From contig NZ_JAMJFX010000027.1 of the NCBI RefSeq assembly GCF_023544865.1, forward strand, positions 1-32,923: a DNA stretch of 32,923 nucleotides, written 5' to 3'. The position numbers and the translations under genes were made by a program. Positions 15,994 through 24,744 of the stretch are shown here, piece after piece. A model generated the notes under the pieces. The model was not told where the DNA came from, searched no databases, and saw nothing but the letters and a program-made list of their open reading frames with translations. The stretch is from Phaeovulum molybdatiresistens (GTDB lineage Bacteria > Pseudomonadota > Alphaproteobacteria > Rhodobacterales > Rhodobacteraceae). The stretch's first letter is position 1, and each line of letters begins with the position of its first letter.

Positions 15994-16433
15994 TCATGTT
16001 GAGACTCGATCTGACGCAGACGCCCTCCTGGCTTGACCTGATGCCCGGGGTCCGGGTGCAGCTGCGCCCGCTGAGCACGGCGCTGATGGTTGCGGTGCAG
16101 CGCGATCCGGCGGTGCGGGACCTGCCCGACGACACACCGGACGAGGTCCGCGCAGTCGCGGCCGCCAAGGCGCTGGCGCGGCGCGCGATCCTGGCCTGGG
16201 ACGGCGTGGGCGATGGGGATGGTCGGCCGATCCCGGTGACGCCCGAGGGGATCGACGCGCTCCTCGAGATCTGGCCGATCTTCGAGGCTTTCCAGAGCGG
16301 TTATGTCGCGAAGGCCCTGCTGCTGGATGCAGAAAAAAACGCCTCATCGCCCTTGCCGAGTGGCATTTCGGCGGGGGCGAGCGCTACTGCGAAGCCTGCC
16401 AGGGGCCGTGCCCGGACTGCCCGGCGCGGCTGA
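15990..16433 (+). CDS. Tail assembly chaperone, short form (gpG-like)
   Basis: The zero-frame product has 147 residues. The first 117 are a folded helical domain (LRPLSTALMVAVQRDPAVRD, KALARRAILAWDGVGD, IDALLEIWPIFEAFQSGYVA). After the slippery site the zero frame decays to a Ser/Ala/Arg-rich tail with no structure, as expected where selection acts on the other frame. In lambda, gpG and gpGT coat the tape measure and recruit tail tube subunits. The position between tube and tape measure agrees. Confidence 0.85.
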   Translation: MIMLRLDLTQTPSWLDLMPGVRVQLRPLSTALMVAVQRDPAVRDLPDDTPDEVRAVAAAKALARRAILAWDGVGDGDGRPIPVTPEGIDALLEIWPIFEAFQSGYVAKALLLDAEKNASSPLPSGISAGASATAKPARGRARTARRG

Positions 16434-16687
16434 ACGCGCCGATCACGTTCGAGGGCGAACAGATCTGGGATCTGGTGGGGCGGCTGGGCGGGCAATTGCG
16501 CGTCGCAGCTGGCTTCGACGGGGGCACGATCCTCGGCTGGGACATGGGGGCCGCACTGGCGATGGCGCGGGCGCTGGGGGTCAACGCGCTTCTTGCCGCC
16601 GAAGTCCTGCCCGCGCTCGAGGCGGTGATGGTGCGCCGGCTGAACGCGCAGATGGCGGAGGGTTCTGCCCCCGGGCTCAGCCCCTGA
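15990..16687 (+). CDS. Tail assembly chaperone, frameshifted form (gpGT-like)
   Basis: A -1 shift at 16334-16340 joins residues 1-117 to a second frame that is open from 16340 to the TGA at 16685-16687, giving about 232 residues. The joined sequence continues RLIALAEWHFGGGERYCEAC and then has a four-cysteine cluster C134-C137-C141-C144, followed by a helical domain (WDMGAALAMARALGVNALLA). No ribosome site or start precedes the downstream frame, so frameshifting is the natural way to make it. The T-type domain recruits tube subunits in lambda. The cysteine cluster may bind zinc. Confidence 0.85.
16334..16377 (+). promoter_or_regulatory. Programmed -1 ribosomal frameshift signal
   Basis: The heptamer A AAA AAC (16334-16340) is phased exactly for tandem slippage in the zero frame (GAA AAA AAC). 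A 9-base spacer follows. A stem can then form between 16350-16359 and 16368-16377 (ten pairs including two G-U, loop of eight). The -1 frame is open to 16687. Confidence 0.88.
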
Positions 16688-17057
16688 CCTTCTCGATCAG
16701 GGTAACGCCCGGCAATCCGTCGAAATGTTTGTCGCAGGTGAGAAGTGTCGCCCCGCGGGCCCGCGCAGTGGCAAACATGATAGCGTCCGCTGTCGCAAGC
16801 TTGTGCGCGCGGCTGGCTTCGGCCGCGGCAAGCGCGATTTCAGTGTCGAGCGGCACGACCTGGCAGACCTGCGTGAAGGCGATCACCTGATCGGCCTTGT
16901 CCTCGCCGACCTCGCGCGTGAGCCATTTCGCGAGTTCCAGCTGCACCATGGTCGGCACCAGCCACTCGACCTGATCGGGCAGATGCTCCGCCACCCGCTC
17001 GCCGGTCGGCGATCCGATCAGCCATTCGATCCAGGCAGAGGTATCGACGAGGATCAT
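16677..17057 (-). CDS. vapC: VapC-type PIN-domain toxin
   Basis: This 126-residue protein is a PIN-fold ribonuclease. The four acidic metal ligands are in place: D5 (VDTS), E41 (LELAKW), D91 (TADAIMF) and D109 (TCDKHF). VapC toxins cleave tRNA or rRNA when free of antitoxin. The start ATG at 17057 overlaps the antitoxin stop (TGATG); a GTG three bases upstream is possible. The last codons overlap the 3' end of the tail chaperone by 11 bases in opposite orientation. The pair sits inside the tail operon, probably as a stability or defence cargo. Confidence 0.9.
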   Translation of the reverse strand: MILVDTSAWIEWLIGSPTGERVAEHLPDQVEWLVPTMVQLELAKWLTREVGEDKADQVIAFTQVCQVVPLDTEIALAAAEASRAHKLATADAIMFATARARGATLLTCDKHFDGLPGVTLIEKVRG

Positions 17058-17275
17058 CACACCCGATCCGCACGATCACGGTAATCGGTGGCGGAGGCCC
17101 CGCGCGCGAGCCCCTTCAGGTCTTCCCGCTTCGGAACCGGCACCAGGAGCACGCCGGTCCCCTTCGGGATGAAGGCAAAGGTCAGCCCGGCTTCCCAATG
17201 CTGCGCCGTGCGGATCGCCTTGGGAATCGAGATCTGGAATTTCGAGGACAGGGTCGCGGTCTCGGCCATGATCAT
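17057..17275 (-). CDS. vapB: AbrB-family antitoxin (VapB)
   Basis: This 72-residue protein has an N-terminal SpoVT-AbrB DNA-binding domain (TATLSSKFQISIPKAIRTAQ, then WEAGLTFAFIPKGTGVLLVPV) and a short C-terminal toxin-binding tail. It would neutralise VapC and repress its own promoter, which should lie in the 17276-17338 gap shared with the tape-measure start. It overlaps vapC in the usual antitoxin-first order. ATG 17269 (MAET) is an alternative start. Confidence 0.9.
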   Translation of the reverse strand: MIMAETATLSSKFQISIPKAIRTAQHWEAGLTFAFIPKGTGVLLVPVPKREDLKGLARGASATDYRDRADRV

Positions 17276-17338
17276 ACGCCTTCTTTATCGATGCAAGTAA
17301 CGTAAGAGCGCAGGCGCGCGAACGCAAGGATCCCGAAC

Positions 17339-19813
17339 ATGGCCGAGAAACGTGTTTCTGTCCGCCTTTCGGCGGTGGGCGGCCGCCAGGTGCGGGCGGA
17401 ACTGGAGGGGATCGGGGCGGCGGGATCGCGGGGCTTCACGCGGATCTCGCGGGAGATGGATCTGGCCAATGCGCGGCTGGCGGCTTTCACCCGGCGCGCG
17501 AAGCTGGCGGCTGCGGCGGCGGGTGCGGCGGTGGCGACGGCCGGTGTGGCGCTGGTGCGCTCGGGTCTGCAGACGGTGGATGCGCAGGCCAAGCTCGCGC
17601 AATCGCTGGGCACCACGGTCGAGAGCCTGCAGCGGCTTGCGCGCGCGGGCGAGCTGGCCGGTGTCGGTTTTGCCGGGATCGAGCAGGCAACGAAGGACAT
17701 GACGCGGCGGCTGAGCCAGGCGGCGACGGCCGGTGGCCCGGTGGCGGAAGCGCTGGACCGGTTGAACCTGTCCGCGGGAACCTTGCTGCAACTGCCGCTC
17801 GACCAGCGCATCGCGGCGGTTTCCGCGGCGATGGAGGCCTTCATCCCGGTGACGCAGCGCGCCGCTGTGGCGGGGCAGATCTTCGGCGAGGAAGGCTCGA
17901 TCGCGATGAGCCGGATTGATACAGCCACGCTGCGTCAGGCGACCGAGGATGCCCGCGACTTCGGGGTGGTGGTCTCGGAAGCCGATGCCGACCAGATCGA
18001 GCGCACGAATGACGCGCTGTCGCGGCTCGGCCTGATCTGGCGCGGGGTGTCGAACCAACTCGCGGTTGCCGCCGCCCCGGCGTTGGAAGCTGTCGCAAAT
18101 GCCATGGCCGCGCTGGCGCGCAGCACCGGCCCCTTCGGGAGCGCGATCCGCCTCGCCTTCGACAATATCGGACGGCTGACGGCCTATGCCGCGACCTTCG
18201 CCGGGGTGATGGCGGGGCGCTGGGTCGCCTCTCTGGCGCTGGCGGCTCTCTCGGTGAAGGGCCTGACGCTCTCGCTTGTCGCCCTGCGCGGGGCGCTGAT
18301 CCGCACCGGGATCGGCGTGCTGATCGTCGGCGCCGGGGAACTGGTGCATCAGTTTGCAAGGCTTGCCATCGCCACCGGCGGCATCGGTACGGCCCTGTCC
18401 CTGCTGAGGGATCTCGCGGTGCAGGCCTGGGATCGCCTTGGTCTCTCCGCCGCAGCCGCCTGGTCCCGGGTCGAAGCCGGCTGGGCCGCGGCCCAGGCCG
18501 GGATCCTTGACGGCCTGCAGGGCGCGCTTGAGGCCGTGACCGGCTGGGGCAATCGCGCGGTGGGGACGTTTCAGGGGGCGTTTGACGCGGTCAAGGCGAT
18601 CTGGGGCGCCCTGCCAAAGGCGATCGGGGATTTCGCCTACCGCGCCGCCAATGGTCTGATTGCGGGCGTCGAGGCGATGCTGAATGCGGTCGTCACCCGG
18701 ATCAACGGATTCATCGAGGGACTGAACGCGGCACTGGCGCTCTTGCCCGACTGGGCCACCGGCGGTGACGGGATCCGCATCGGCACGCTGGGCGCTGTCG
18801 ATCTCGGCGGGCTCGACAACCCTTTCGAGGGCGCCGCTGCGGCTGCGGGCGATGCGGCCGGGGAAGCGTTTCAGGCGGCGTTGGGCAAGACCTATGTCGC
18901 GGCCCCTGACCTCTTCGGCGGGATGGCGGAGACTGCGCGCGGCCGGTCCAGCGCCTCTGCGGAAGCCGCCGACAAACTCGCGCAGGCCGCGACACGTCCT
19001 CTGCCCGCCTGGGCGGCGCTGAAGCAGGCCGTGACGGGAACCGAGGATGCGCTGGAAGACACCGTCCCGGTTACCAGCGATCTGGCCGAGGGCTTCGATC
19101 AGGCCGCCGCCGCGGGCGGCCGGGCCGGGGCTGCGGGAAAGACCGCCGCCGAAGAGACCAGACAGGGCTGGGAGGCGGTGCGGGCGGCGCTTGCGGATTA
19201 TGCCGATCAGGCGCGTCGCATCGGCGCGGGCGTGGGTGATGCGCTGGTCGGCGCCTTTCGCAGCGCCGAGGAGGCGGTGGGCAATTTCGTGCGCACGGGC
19301 AAGCTCGATTTCCGGGAGCTGGTGACCTCGATGCTGGCCGATCTCGCGAAGCTCTCCTTCCGCAGTGCCGTGACCGGACCCCTGGCGGGTTGGCTTGCGA
19401 GGGCATTCTCGGGCGCAGGCCGGGCGGGCACCACCGCGCTTCTGGGCGCCAGCATCCTGCATGCGGGCGGCACGGTGGGTCTCGACGGACCGCAGCGCCA
19501 GGTCCCGGCCGCACTCTTTGCCGGCGCGCCGCGGATGCATGCGGGCGGCTGGCCCGGGCTGCGGCCCGACGAGGTGCCAGCCATCCTGCAGCGCGGCGAA
19601 CGGGTGCTGTCGCGGAGCGAAGCACAGCGCGCGGGGGGCGGTCCGGGGTCCGGCGGCGGCACCGTCGATCTGCGGGTGTTTGTCGAGGGCGGCAGTCTGA
19701 AGGCGGAGGTGGTGCAACTGAGCGGGGCGGTCGCCGCCCGCGTGGTCGAGGGCTATGACCGCGCCCTGCCGCGCCGGTTGCAGCAGATCGGCCGCGATCC
19801 GCGGAAGGTCTGA
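17339..19813 (+). CDS. Tail tape measure protein
   Basis: This 824-residue protein sets tail length and passes into the host during DNA injection. The N terminus is a helical, Ala-rich region (RISREMDLANARLAAFTRRA). A hydrophobic stretch, about residues 275-345, contains VMAGRWVASLALAALSVKG and GIGVLIVGAG. The C terminus carries the lambda-type tape measure domain (RELVTSMLADLAKLSFRSAV, then HAGG motifs in ILHAGGTVG and RMHAGGWPG). Length is close to lambda gpH, which implies a tail of roughly lambda length. It lies 63 bases after the divergent vapB. Confidence 0.93.
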   Translation: MAEKRVSVRLSAVGGRQVRAELEGIGAAGSRGFTRISREMDLANARLAAFTRRAKLAAAAAGAAVATAGVALVRSGLQTVDAQAKLAQSLGTTVESLQRLARAGELAGVGFAGIEQATKDMTRRLSQAATAGGPVAEALDRLNLSAGTLLQLPLDQRIAAVSAAMEAFIPVTQRAAVAGQIFGEEGSIAMSRIDTATLRQATEDARDFGVVVSEADADQIERTNDALSRLGLIWRGVSNQLAVAAAPALEAVANAMAALARSTGPFGSAIRLAFDNIGRLTAYAATFAGVMAGRWVASLALAALSVKGLTLSLVALRGALIRTGIGVLIVGAGELVHQFARLAIATGGIGTALSLLRDLAVQAWDRLGLSAAAAWSRVEAGWAAAQAGILDGLQGALEAVTGWGNRAVGTFQGAFDAVKAIWGALPKAIGDFAYRAANGLIAGVEAMLNAVVTRINGFIEGLNAALALLPDWATGGDGIRIGTLGAVDLGGLDNPFEGAAAAAGDAAGEAFQAALGKTYVAAPDLFGGMAETARGRSSASAEAADKLAQAATRPLPAWAALKQAVTGTEDALEDTVPVTSDLAEGFDQAAAAGGRAGAAGKTAAEETRQGWEAVRAALADYADQARRIGAGVGDALVGAFRSAEEAVGNFVRTGKLDFRELVTSMLADLAKLSFRSAVTGPLAGWLARAFSGAGRAGTTALLGASILHAGGTVGLDGPQRQVPAALFAGAPRMHAGGWPGLRPDEVPAILQRGERVLSRSEAQRAGGGPGSGGGTVDLRVFVEGGSLKAEVVQLSGAVAARVVEGYDRALPRRLQQIGRDPRKV

Positions 19814-19824
19814 GGGGAACGACC

Positions 19825-20478
19825 ATGGCTGAGGACGACCCGATCGCGGCGGCCGCCTTCTGGGGCGGGCTGCGCGTGGCCACGGCCAGGTTTTCGCTGG
19901 GCGAGGCGCTGAGCCACTCGCGCACGCGCGGCGGCGAGATCCTGGTGGCCGATCAGGGCGCCCGGCTCTGGACCGGCACGGTGGAGCTCTGGCAAGCGCA
20001 CCATGATGCCGCCGATGCGGTGATGGCCCGGATCGAGGCGCTGCAGATGGCCGGCGCCGCGCTGATGGTCCATCCCCTGCCACGCCCCGGCCCGATCCAC
20101 GATCCGGAGGGGGTGGTCCTCGGCGCCGCCACCCCGGTGATCGCAAGCCTCGCGCCCAATGCCCGCGCCCTCACGCTTTCCGGCCTGCCCGCGGGCTATC
20201 TGCTCGCCCCCGGCGACATGCTGGGCTTCCCCTATGGAACGCCCGTCAAATACGCGCTGCACCGCGTCGTGCTCGGCAGCACCGCCGGGGCCGGCGGCAG
20301 CACCGGCCTTCTCGAGCTGGTGCCCGGGATCCGCCCCGGCGCCAGCCTCGGCACGCCCGTCAGCCTCGTCCGCCCCGCGATGAAGGCGCTGATTGTTCCC
20401 GGTTCGGTGAACCCGGGTCAGGGCCAGGGCATCTGGCGCCGGGGCATCGCCTTTTCCTTTATCCAGACCTTGAGGTAA
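19825..20478 (+). CDS. Minor tail protein (gpM position)
   Basis: This 217-residue beta-rich protein directly follows the tape measure, the place of distal tail or M-type proteins. It begins AAAAFWGGLRVATARFSLGE and has an immunoglobulin-like alternation (RALTLSGLPAGYLLAPGDML, then GTPVKYALHRVVLGS). I do not recognise a specific family; Rhodobacterales prophages carry similar proteins at this position. It would link the tail tube to the tip. A ribosome site GAGGGGAACG precedes the ATG. Confidence 0.6.
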   Translation: MAEDDPIAAAAFWGGLRVATARFSLGEALSHSRTRGGEILVADQGARLWTGTVELWQAHHDAADAVMARIEALQMAGAALMVHPLPRPGPIHDPEGVVLGAATPVIASLAPNARALTLSGLPAGYLLAPGDMLGFPYGTPVKYALHRVVLGSTAGAGGSTGLLELVPGIRPGASLGTPVSLVRPAMKALIVPGSVNPGQGQGIWRRGIAFSFIQTLR

Positions 20479-20480
20479 CC

Positions 20481-21080
20481 ATGCGCAGCTTCGATCCCGC
20501 GACCGCCGCCCATCTCGCCGCACGCCGTCCCACCCTCGCGCGCCACCTGCTCTGGATCACGGCGCGCAACCGCAGCACCGGGGCGACCGAGTCCCTCGGC
20601 CTCTGGACCGGGGAATATACCCGCAGCTTCACCATCGAGGGCGTGCCGCGCGATTATCACGGCGTCGGCGCCCTCCTCGATCTGCCGCAGATCACCGGCC
20701 AGATCGGCGTGGAGGTCCGCACCCACCGGGTGACGCTCTCGGCGCTCTCGGCGGAAGCCCAGCAGCTGATCCGCGGCTATGATCCCCGTCTCGCCCCGGC
20801 CGAGATCCACCGCGTCCTCTTCGACCCGCACGCCCCCACCACGCCGATCGGCGCACCGGTGCGGATGCTGCGCGGCTGGGTCGATGGGGTCACCTTCAAC
20901 GAGGCGGGCAGCGGAGATTACACGGTCGAACTCACGCTGGTGAGCCATGCGCGCGGGCTGACGGTGCCGCTGCCGCTGCGGCGCTCGGATGCAAGCTATA
21001 GCTTGCGCGGCGGGGACCGGATCGGGCGGTATTGCGACCTCTCCGGCTCGGTGCCGATCCATTGGGGGGAGGCACGCTGA
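20481..21080 (+). CDS. Tail tip hub protein (DUF2163-like, gpL position)
   Basis: This 199-residue protein resembles the DUF2163 / gpL group of tail-tip hub proteins: SFDPATAAHLAARRPTLARH at the start and RNRSTGATESLGLWTGEYT. A hub-type beta domain follows (QITGQIGVEVRTHRVTLSAL). A C-terminal CDLSGSVPIHWG could carry the iron-sulfur or cysteine element seen in lambda gpL-like proteins, though only one cysteine is visible. It begins two bases after the previous stop and overlaps the next gene (TGATG). Confidence 0.65.
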   Translation: MRSFDPATAAHLAARRPTLARHLLWITARNRSTGATESLGLWTGEYTRSFTIEGVPRDYHGVGALLDLPQITGQIGVEVRTHRVTLSALSAEAQQLIRGYDPRLAPAEIHRVLFDPHAPTTPIGAPVRMLRGWVDGVTFNEAGSGDYTVELTLVSHARGLTVPLPLRRSDASYSLRGGDRIGRYCDLSGSVPIHWGEAR

Positions 21081-21481
21081 TGCGCTACCCGGACTGGCGC
21101 ACAAGGCTGCAGGCGCATCTGGCCACTGCTGCGCGCAAACCCTTAGCCTATGGCACGCATGATTGCGCGCTCTTTGCCTTCGGTGCGGTGCAGGCGATGA
21201 CGGGCCTCGACATGGCGCGCGGGTTTCGGGGCTACCGCACGCTCGCCGGGGCGATGAAGCGGCTGCGCAAGGCGGGGCTGGCCGATCAGTTCGCGCTGGT
21301 CGCGCGCCATCTGCCCGAGATCCCGGTGGCCTGCGCCCGGGTCGGCGATCTGGCGGTGGTGCCGGGCGATGCGGGCGAGGCCTTCGGCGTCGTGCAGGGC
21401 GAATACATTCATGTGCTGCAAAAGGACGGCCTGGCCCTGGTGCCGCTCCTGGCAGCCACTCGCGCCTTCGAGGTGAACTGA
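21080..21481 (+). CDS. DUF6950-like, NlpC-type tail-tip protein (gpK position)
   Basis: This 133-residue protein has the order expected of an NlpC/P60-type fold: a catalytic-type cysteine in GTHDCALFAFGAVQA near residues 28-42, then a beta region with ARVGDLAVVPGDAGEAFGVV, then a histidine in EYIHVLQKDG. Such tail-tip peptidases locally open peptidoglycan. Cys and His are present, but activity is inferred. ATG 21080 overlaps the preceding stop, and the stop overlaps the J-like start (TGATG). Confidence 0.7.
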   Translation: MRYPDWRTRLQAHLATAARKPLAYGTHDCALFAFGAVQAMTGLDMARGFRGYRTLAGAMKRLRKAGLADQFALVARHLPEIPVACARVGDLAVVPGDAGEAFGVVQGEYIHVLQKDGLALVPLLAATRAFEVN

Positions 21482-24400
21482 TGCCGCCCGTCGGAGCTTT
21501 CCTGGCCGGGGCCGCCTCGTTCCTGACGACCGGGGTGGTGGCCGGTGCCGGCATCACCGGCGCCTGGGCGGCGGGTGCGGCCACCGCGAGCTTCCTGACC
21601 ACGACCGTGGTGGGGCGGCTTCTGACCACGGTGGCGCTGAGCGCGCTGTCGCGCGCGATGGCGCCCAAACCCCGAACGCCCGGCCTTGTCACCGAGGCCA
21701 CCACGACCGGCGAGGCGGCATCGCAGGCGAGCCTCTTCGGCTTCTATGCCACCGCGGGCCATCATCTCTGCCCGCCGATGACACATGGCACGCATGGCAA
21801 GACCAAAAACGCCTATCTCACCTATGTCGTGGCCCTGTCGGATCTCCCCGGCTGCACGCTGCAGCGGCTCCTGGTGAACGACCAGCCCGTCACGCTGGCG
21901 ACAACGCCGGATGCCAACGGGTTTCTGGGCGCGACCGGGCGTTTCGCGAACTTCCTCTGGGTGAAGGTTTACGACGGCACCCAGACGGTCGCCGACCCCT
22001 GGCTGCTGTCAAAATACGGCACTGGCACGAAGCAGGACATATCGGTCGGGCGACCGTGGCTGGGCGACATGGTCGGCCCCGGCCTGTGCTATGCGATCGT
22101 GACCTTCCGCTATGACCGGCCGCGGTTTTCCGGCCTGCCGAAGCTCCTGTTCGAGATCATGGGCGCGCCGCTTTACGATCCCCGGAAAGACAGCACGGTC
22201 GGTGGATCTGGGCCGCATCGCTGGTCGGATCCCGCGACCTGGGAGCCGAGCGCCAATCCGATCGTGCAGGTCTACAATATCCTGCGCGGGATCCAGGTGC
22301 CCGGTTCAGGTATCTGGGGCCTCGGCGTGCCGGCGGCCGATCTGCCGCTGTCGAACTGGTTCGCGGCGATGAATGTCTGCGACCAGCCGGTGGACGGTGC
22401 GCCGCAATACCGCGCGGGCTTCGAGATCCGGTTCGACGAGGAGCCCGGCGCGGTGATCGAGGAACTCCTGAAGACCTGTTCCGGCGCCCTGTCCGAGATG
22501 GGCGGGGTCTGGAAGGTGCGCGCGGGGGCCGCCGGTCTGCCGGTTCAGTATTTCACCGACGAGGATCTGATGCTGGGCGACAGCGCCAGCTTCACCCCCT
22601 TCGGCTCGCTGAACGAGACCCACAACGGGGTCACCGCGAGCTATCCCGACCCCGAGGCGCTCTGGCAGCCGAAGGAAGCGCCGCCGCGCTACAATGCCGC
22701 CTGGGAGGCGGAAGATTTCAATCGCCAGCTGGTGGCCGCGCTCGATCTGCCGGCCTGCCCGTACCCGGTGCAGGTGCAGCGGCTGATGCGGGCCTGGATC
22801 GAGGACGAGCGCCGCTTTCGCCGCCACAGCCTCACCCTGCCACCCGATGCCGCGATCCTCGAGCCGCTCGACGTGGTGTCCTGGACCTCGGCCGAGAACG
22901 GCTATGTCGAGAAGACCTTCGAAGTGGTCGAGATCGGCGATGATCCGGGCACGATGATCCAGCGCCTCGCGCTGCGCGAGGTGAATGCCGCCGATTACGA
23001 CTGGTCGCCCGCCGATCAGATCCCTTGGGACATCTCGCCGGTCGGGCCGGATGTGCCGCCCGATCTGACCCCCGATGCCTTCACCGTTACCGGCATCGAG
23101 ATCCGCGACGGCCAGAACATCGGCCGCCGCCCCGCGCTGCGGCTGGAGTGGAGCGAGGAAGATTTCGAGCTGATCACGGCGGTCGAATGGGAGCTGCGCC
23201 GCAGCGGCACCACCGAGGTCATCGCCACCGGCACGATGAACAATCCCGCCGCCCGCGCCGTCGTCGTCTCGGCCGGCCTGATCGGGGCCACGAGCTACGA
23301 CGCGCGCATCCGCTACATCGCCCCCGCGCTCACCACCCTCTGGACCGGCTGGGTCACCGCATCGACCCCCGATGTGCGGCTCACGGCCGAGGATATCTCC
23401 ACCGCCGTGATGCAGGAGATCGCCGAGGCCCAGGCTGCGGCGGATCAGGCCGTGGCCGAGGCCGCCTCGGCGCTGGCCAAGGCGCTGTCGGTCGAGGCAA
23501 CCTCCGAGAGCGCGCTGGTCCTGCGCCCGATCGGCGGAACCGGGGCAGCCAACATCCGCATCGTCGAATGGGACGATGCCGCCGGCGCCGGATCGGCCAT
23601 CGTCCTGGCCGGCGACAACGTCATCGCGCCGGGCACGCTCAGCACATCCCGGCTCGTCGTGCATGACAATTCGGCCGTCTTCTCGGAGGTCTTCGACAGC
23701 GCCGCGGCGCTGGCGCAATGGCAGAACCATGCCGGGTTGGGCGAATTGGCGATCGTGTCCTCGGCCCATGCCAGGCAGGGCGGCAAGGTCTTGCAGGTGG
23801 GCAACAACAGTGGTGACGACCAGGCCTGGTATGTCGCCCGCACGCTGATCCCCTTCGATCCAGACCGGACCTATCGCATCCGCGCCGGCCTGCGCAAAAA
23901 CGCGGGTGCCGGCATGATCTATCTGGGCTTTGTCGGCGTGGCGGCCGATGGCGTGACGCTGGTGAACAATACGGGCGCGAACACGCATACGGCGCAATTC
24001 TACGCGCCGAGCGGCGGCCAGTCCCCGGCGCTGAACACCTATACCGAGATCACCGGCTATGTGCGCGGCGTGGGATCGGGAGGCGCAGGCACGCTGGCAA
24101 GCCCGCGGATGATCCATGCCAATGTGCGCTATCTGCGCCCGGTCATCATCGTGAACTACGAGACTGTCGCGGGTCAGACCCTTGTCGACTACGTCAAGGT
24201 CGACACCGTCTCGGACGCGACCCTCATCGCCGATGGCGCGATCAGCACGGAAAAGATCGTGGCCGGCGCCATCACCGCCGCCAGCGGCATCATTGCCGAT
24301 GCCGCCATCGCCAATGCCAAGATCGCCAATGGCGCGATCACCACCGCCAAGATCGCCGATCTGCAGGTCAACACGATCAAGATCGCCAACAATGCCATCA

Positions 24401-24744
24401 CCAGCCTCGTTGCGACCGAGATTTCCTCGGGCAGCCCGTCGTTTTCCTTCACCGCGACGGTCGGGACCTCGGCGGTGGTCTTTGCCACCTTCCAGGTCGC
24501 CATCTCCACCTGGTTCAACTCCGAGAACTCGAATGGCGAGTATTACAGCTACAATGTCTCGCTGAACGGCAAGTCGATCGGGGGCGGGTACACCTCGGTC
24601 AACAACACGAACCTCTCGCCCTTCTGGGAAAGCTTCGCCATTCCGGTGCAGATCACCCAGTCCTCGAACACGATCAGCGTCTCGGGCGCGATCGTGTCCT
24701 CCTCCTCCAAGGTGGGCCTCGGGGCCCTGAAGGTGCTCAAGTGA
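21481..24744 (+). CDS. Tail tip / host-specificity protein (gpJ-like)
   Basis: This 1087-residue protein is the central tail-tip protein that carries receptor binding. A hydrophobic N terminus (GAFLAGAASFLTTGVVAGAG) precedes tail-hub domains with ETHNGVTASYPDPEALWQPK near 375-405, then fibronectin-like beta domains (about 530-650). At residues about 916-975 a run of short helical or shaft repeats appears (DGAIST.KI, GAITTAKI, VNTIKIANNAIT). A Ser/Asn-rich C-terminal domain (FNSENSNGEYYSYNVSLNGK) is likely the variable receptor-binding end. ATG 21481 is chosen from the TGATG overlap. Confidence 0.88.
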   Translation: MPPVGAFLAGAASFLTTGVVAGAGITGAWAAGAATASFLTTTVVGRLLTTVALSALSRAMAPKPRTPGLVTEATTTGEAASQASLFGFYATAGHHLCPPMTHGTHGKTKNAYLTYVVALSDLPGCTLQRLLVNDQPVTLATTPDANGFLGATGRFANFLWVKVYDGTQTVADPWLLSKYGTGTKQDISVGRPWLGDMVGPGLCYAIVTFRYDRPRFSGLPKLLFEIMGAPLYDPRKDSTVGGSGPHRWSDPATWEPSANPIVQVYNILRGIQVPGSGIWGLGVPAADLPLSNWFAAMNVCDQPVDGAPQYRAGFEIRFDEEPGAVIEELLKTCSGALSEMGGVWKVRAGAAGLPVQYFTDEDLMLGDSASFTPFGSLNETHNGVTASYPDPEALWQPKEAPPRYNAAWEAEDFNRQLVAALDLPACPYPVQVQRLMRAWIEDERRFRRHSLTLPPDAAILEPLDVVSWTSAENGYVEKTFEVVEIGDDPGTMIQRLALREVNAADYDWSPADQIPWDISPVGPDVPPDLTPDAFTVTGIEIRDGQNIGRRPALRLEWSEEDFELITAVEWELRRSGTTEVIATGTMNNPAARAVVVSAGLIGATSYDARIRYIAPALTTLWTGWVTASTPDVRLTAEDISTAVMQEIAEAQAAADQAVAEAASALAKALSVEATSESALVLRPIGGTGAANIRIVEWDDAAGAGSAIVLAGDNVIAPGTLSTSRLVVHDNSAVFSEVFDSAAALAQWQNHAGLGELAIVSSAHARQGGKVLQVGNNSGDDQAWYVARTLIPFDPDRTYRIRAGLRKNAGAGMIYLGFVGVAADGVTLVNNTGANTHTAQFYAPSGGQSPALNTYTEITGYVRGVGSGGAGTLASPRMIHANVRYLRPVIIVNYETVAGQTLVDYVKVDTVSDATLIADGAISTEKIVAGAITAASGIIADAAIANAKIANGAITTAKIADLQVNTIKIANNAITSLVATEISSGSPSFSFTATVGTSAVVFATFQVAISTWFNSENSNGEYYSYNVSLNGKSIGGGYTSVNNTNLSPFWESFAIPVQITQSSNTISVSGAIVSSSSKVGLGALKVLK

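Noticed and set aside
17285..20146. Very long open frame on the minus strand opposite the tape measure gene
   Set aside because: It is Arg/Pro/Gly-rich without domains and mirrors a high-GC coding strand; the plus-strand tape measure has clear motifs.
22306..24117. Long minus-strand open frame opposite the J-like gene
   Set aside because: Same antisense effect of GC-rich codons; no family pattern or ribosome site.
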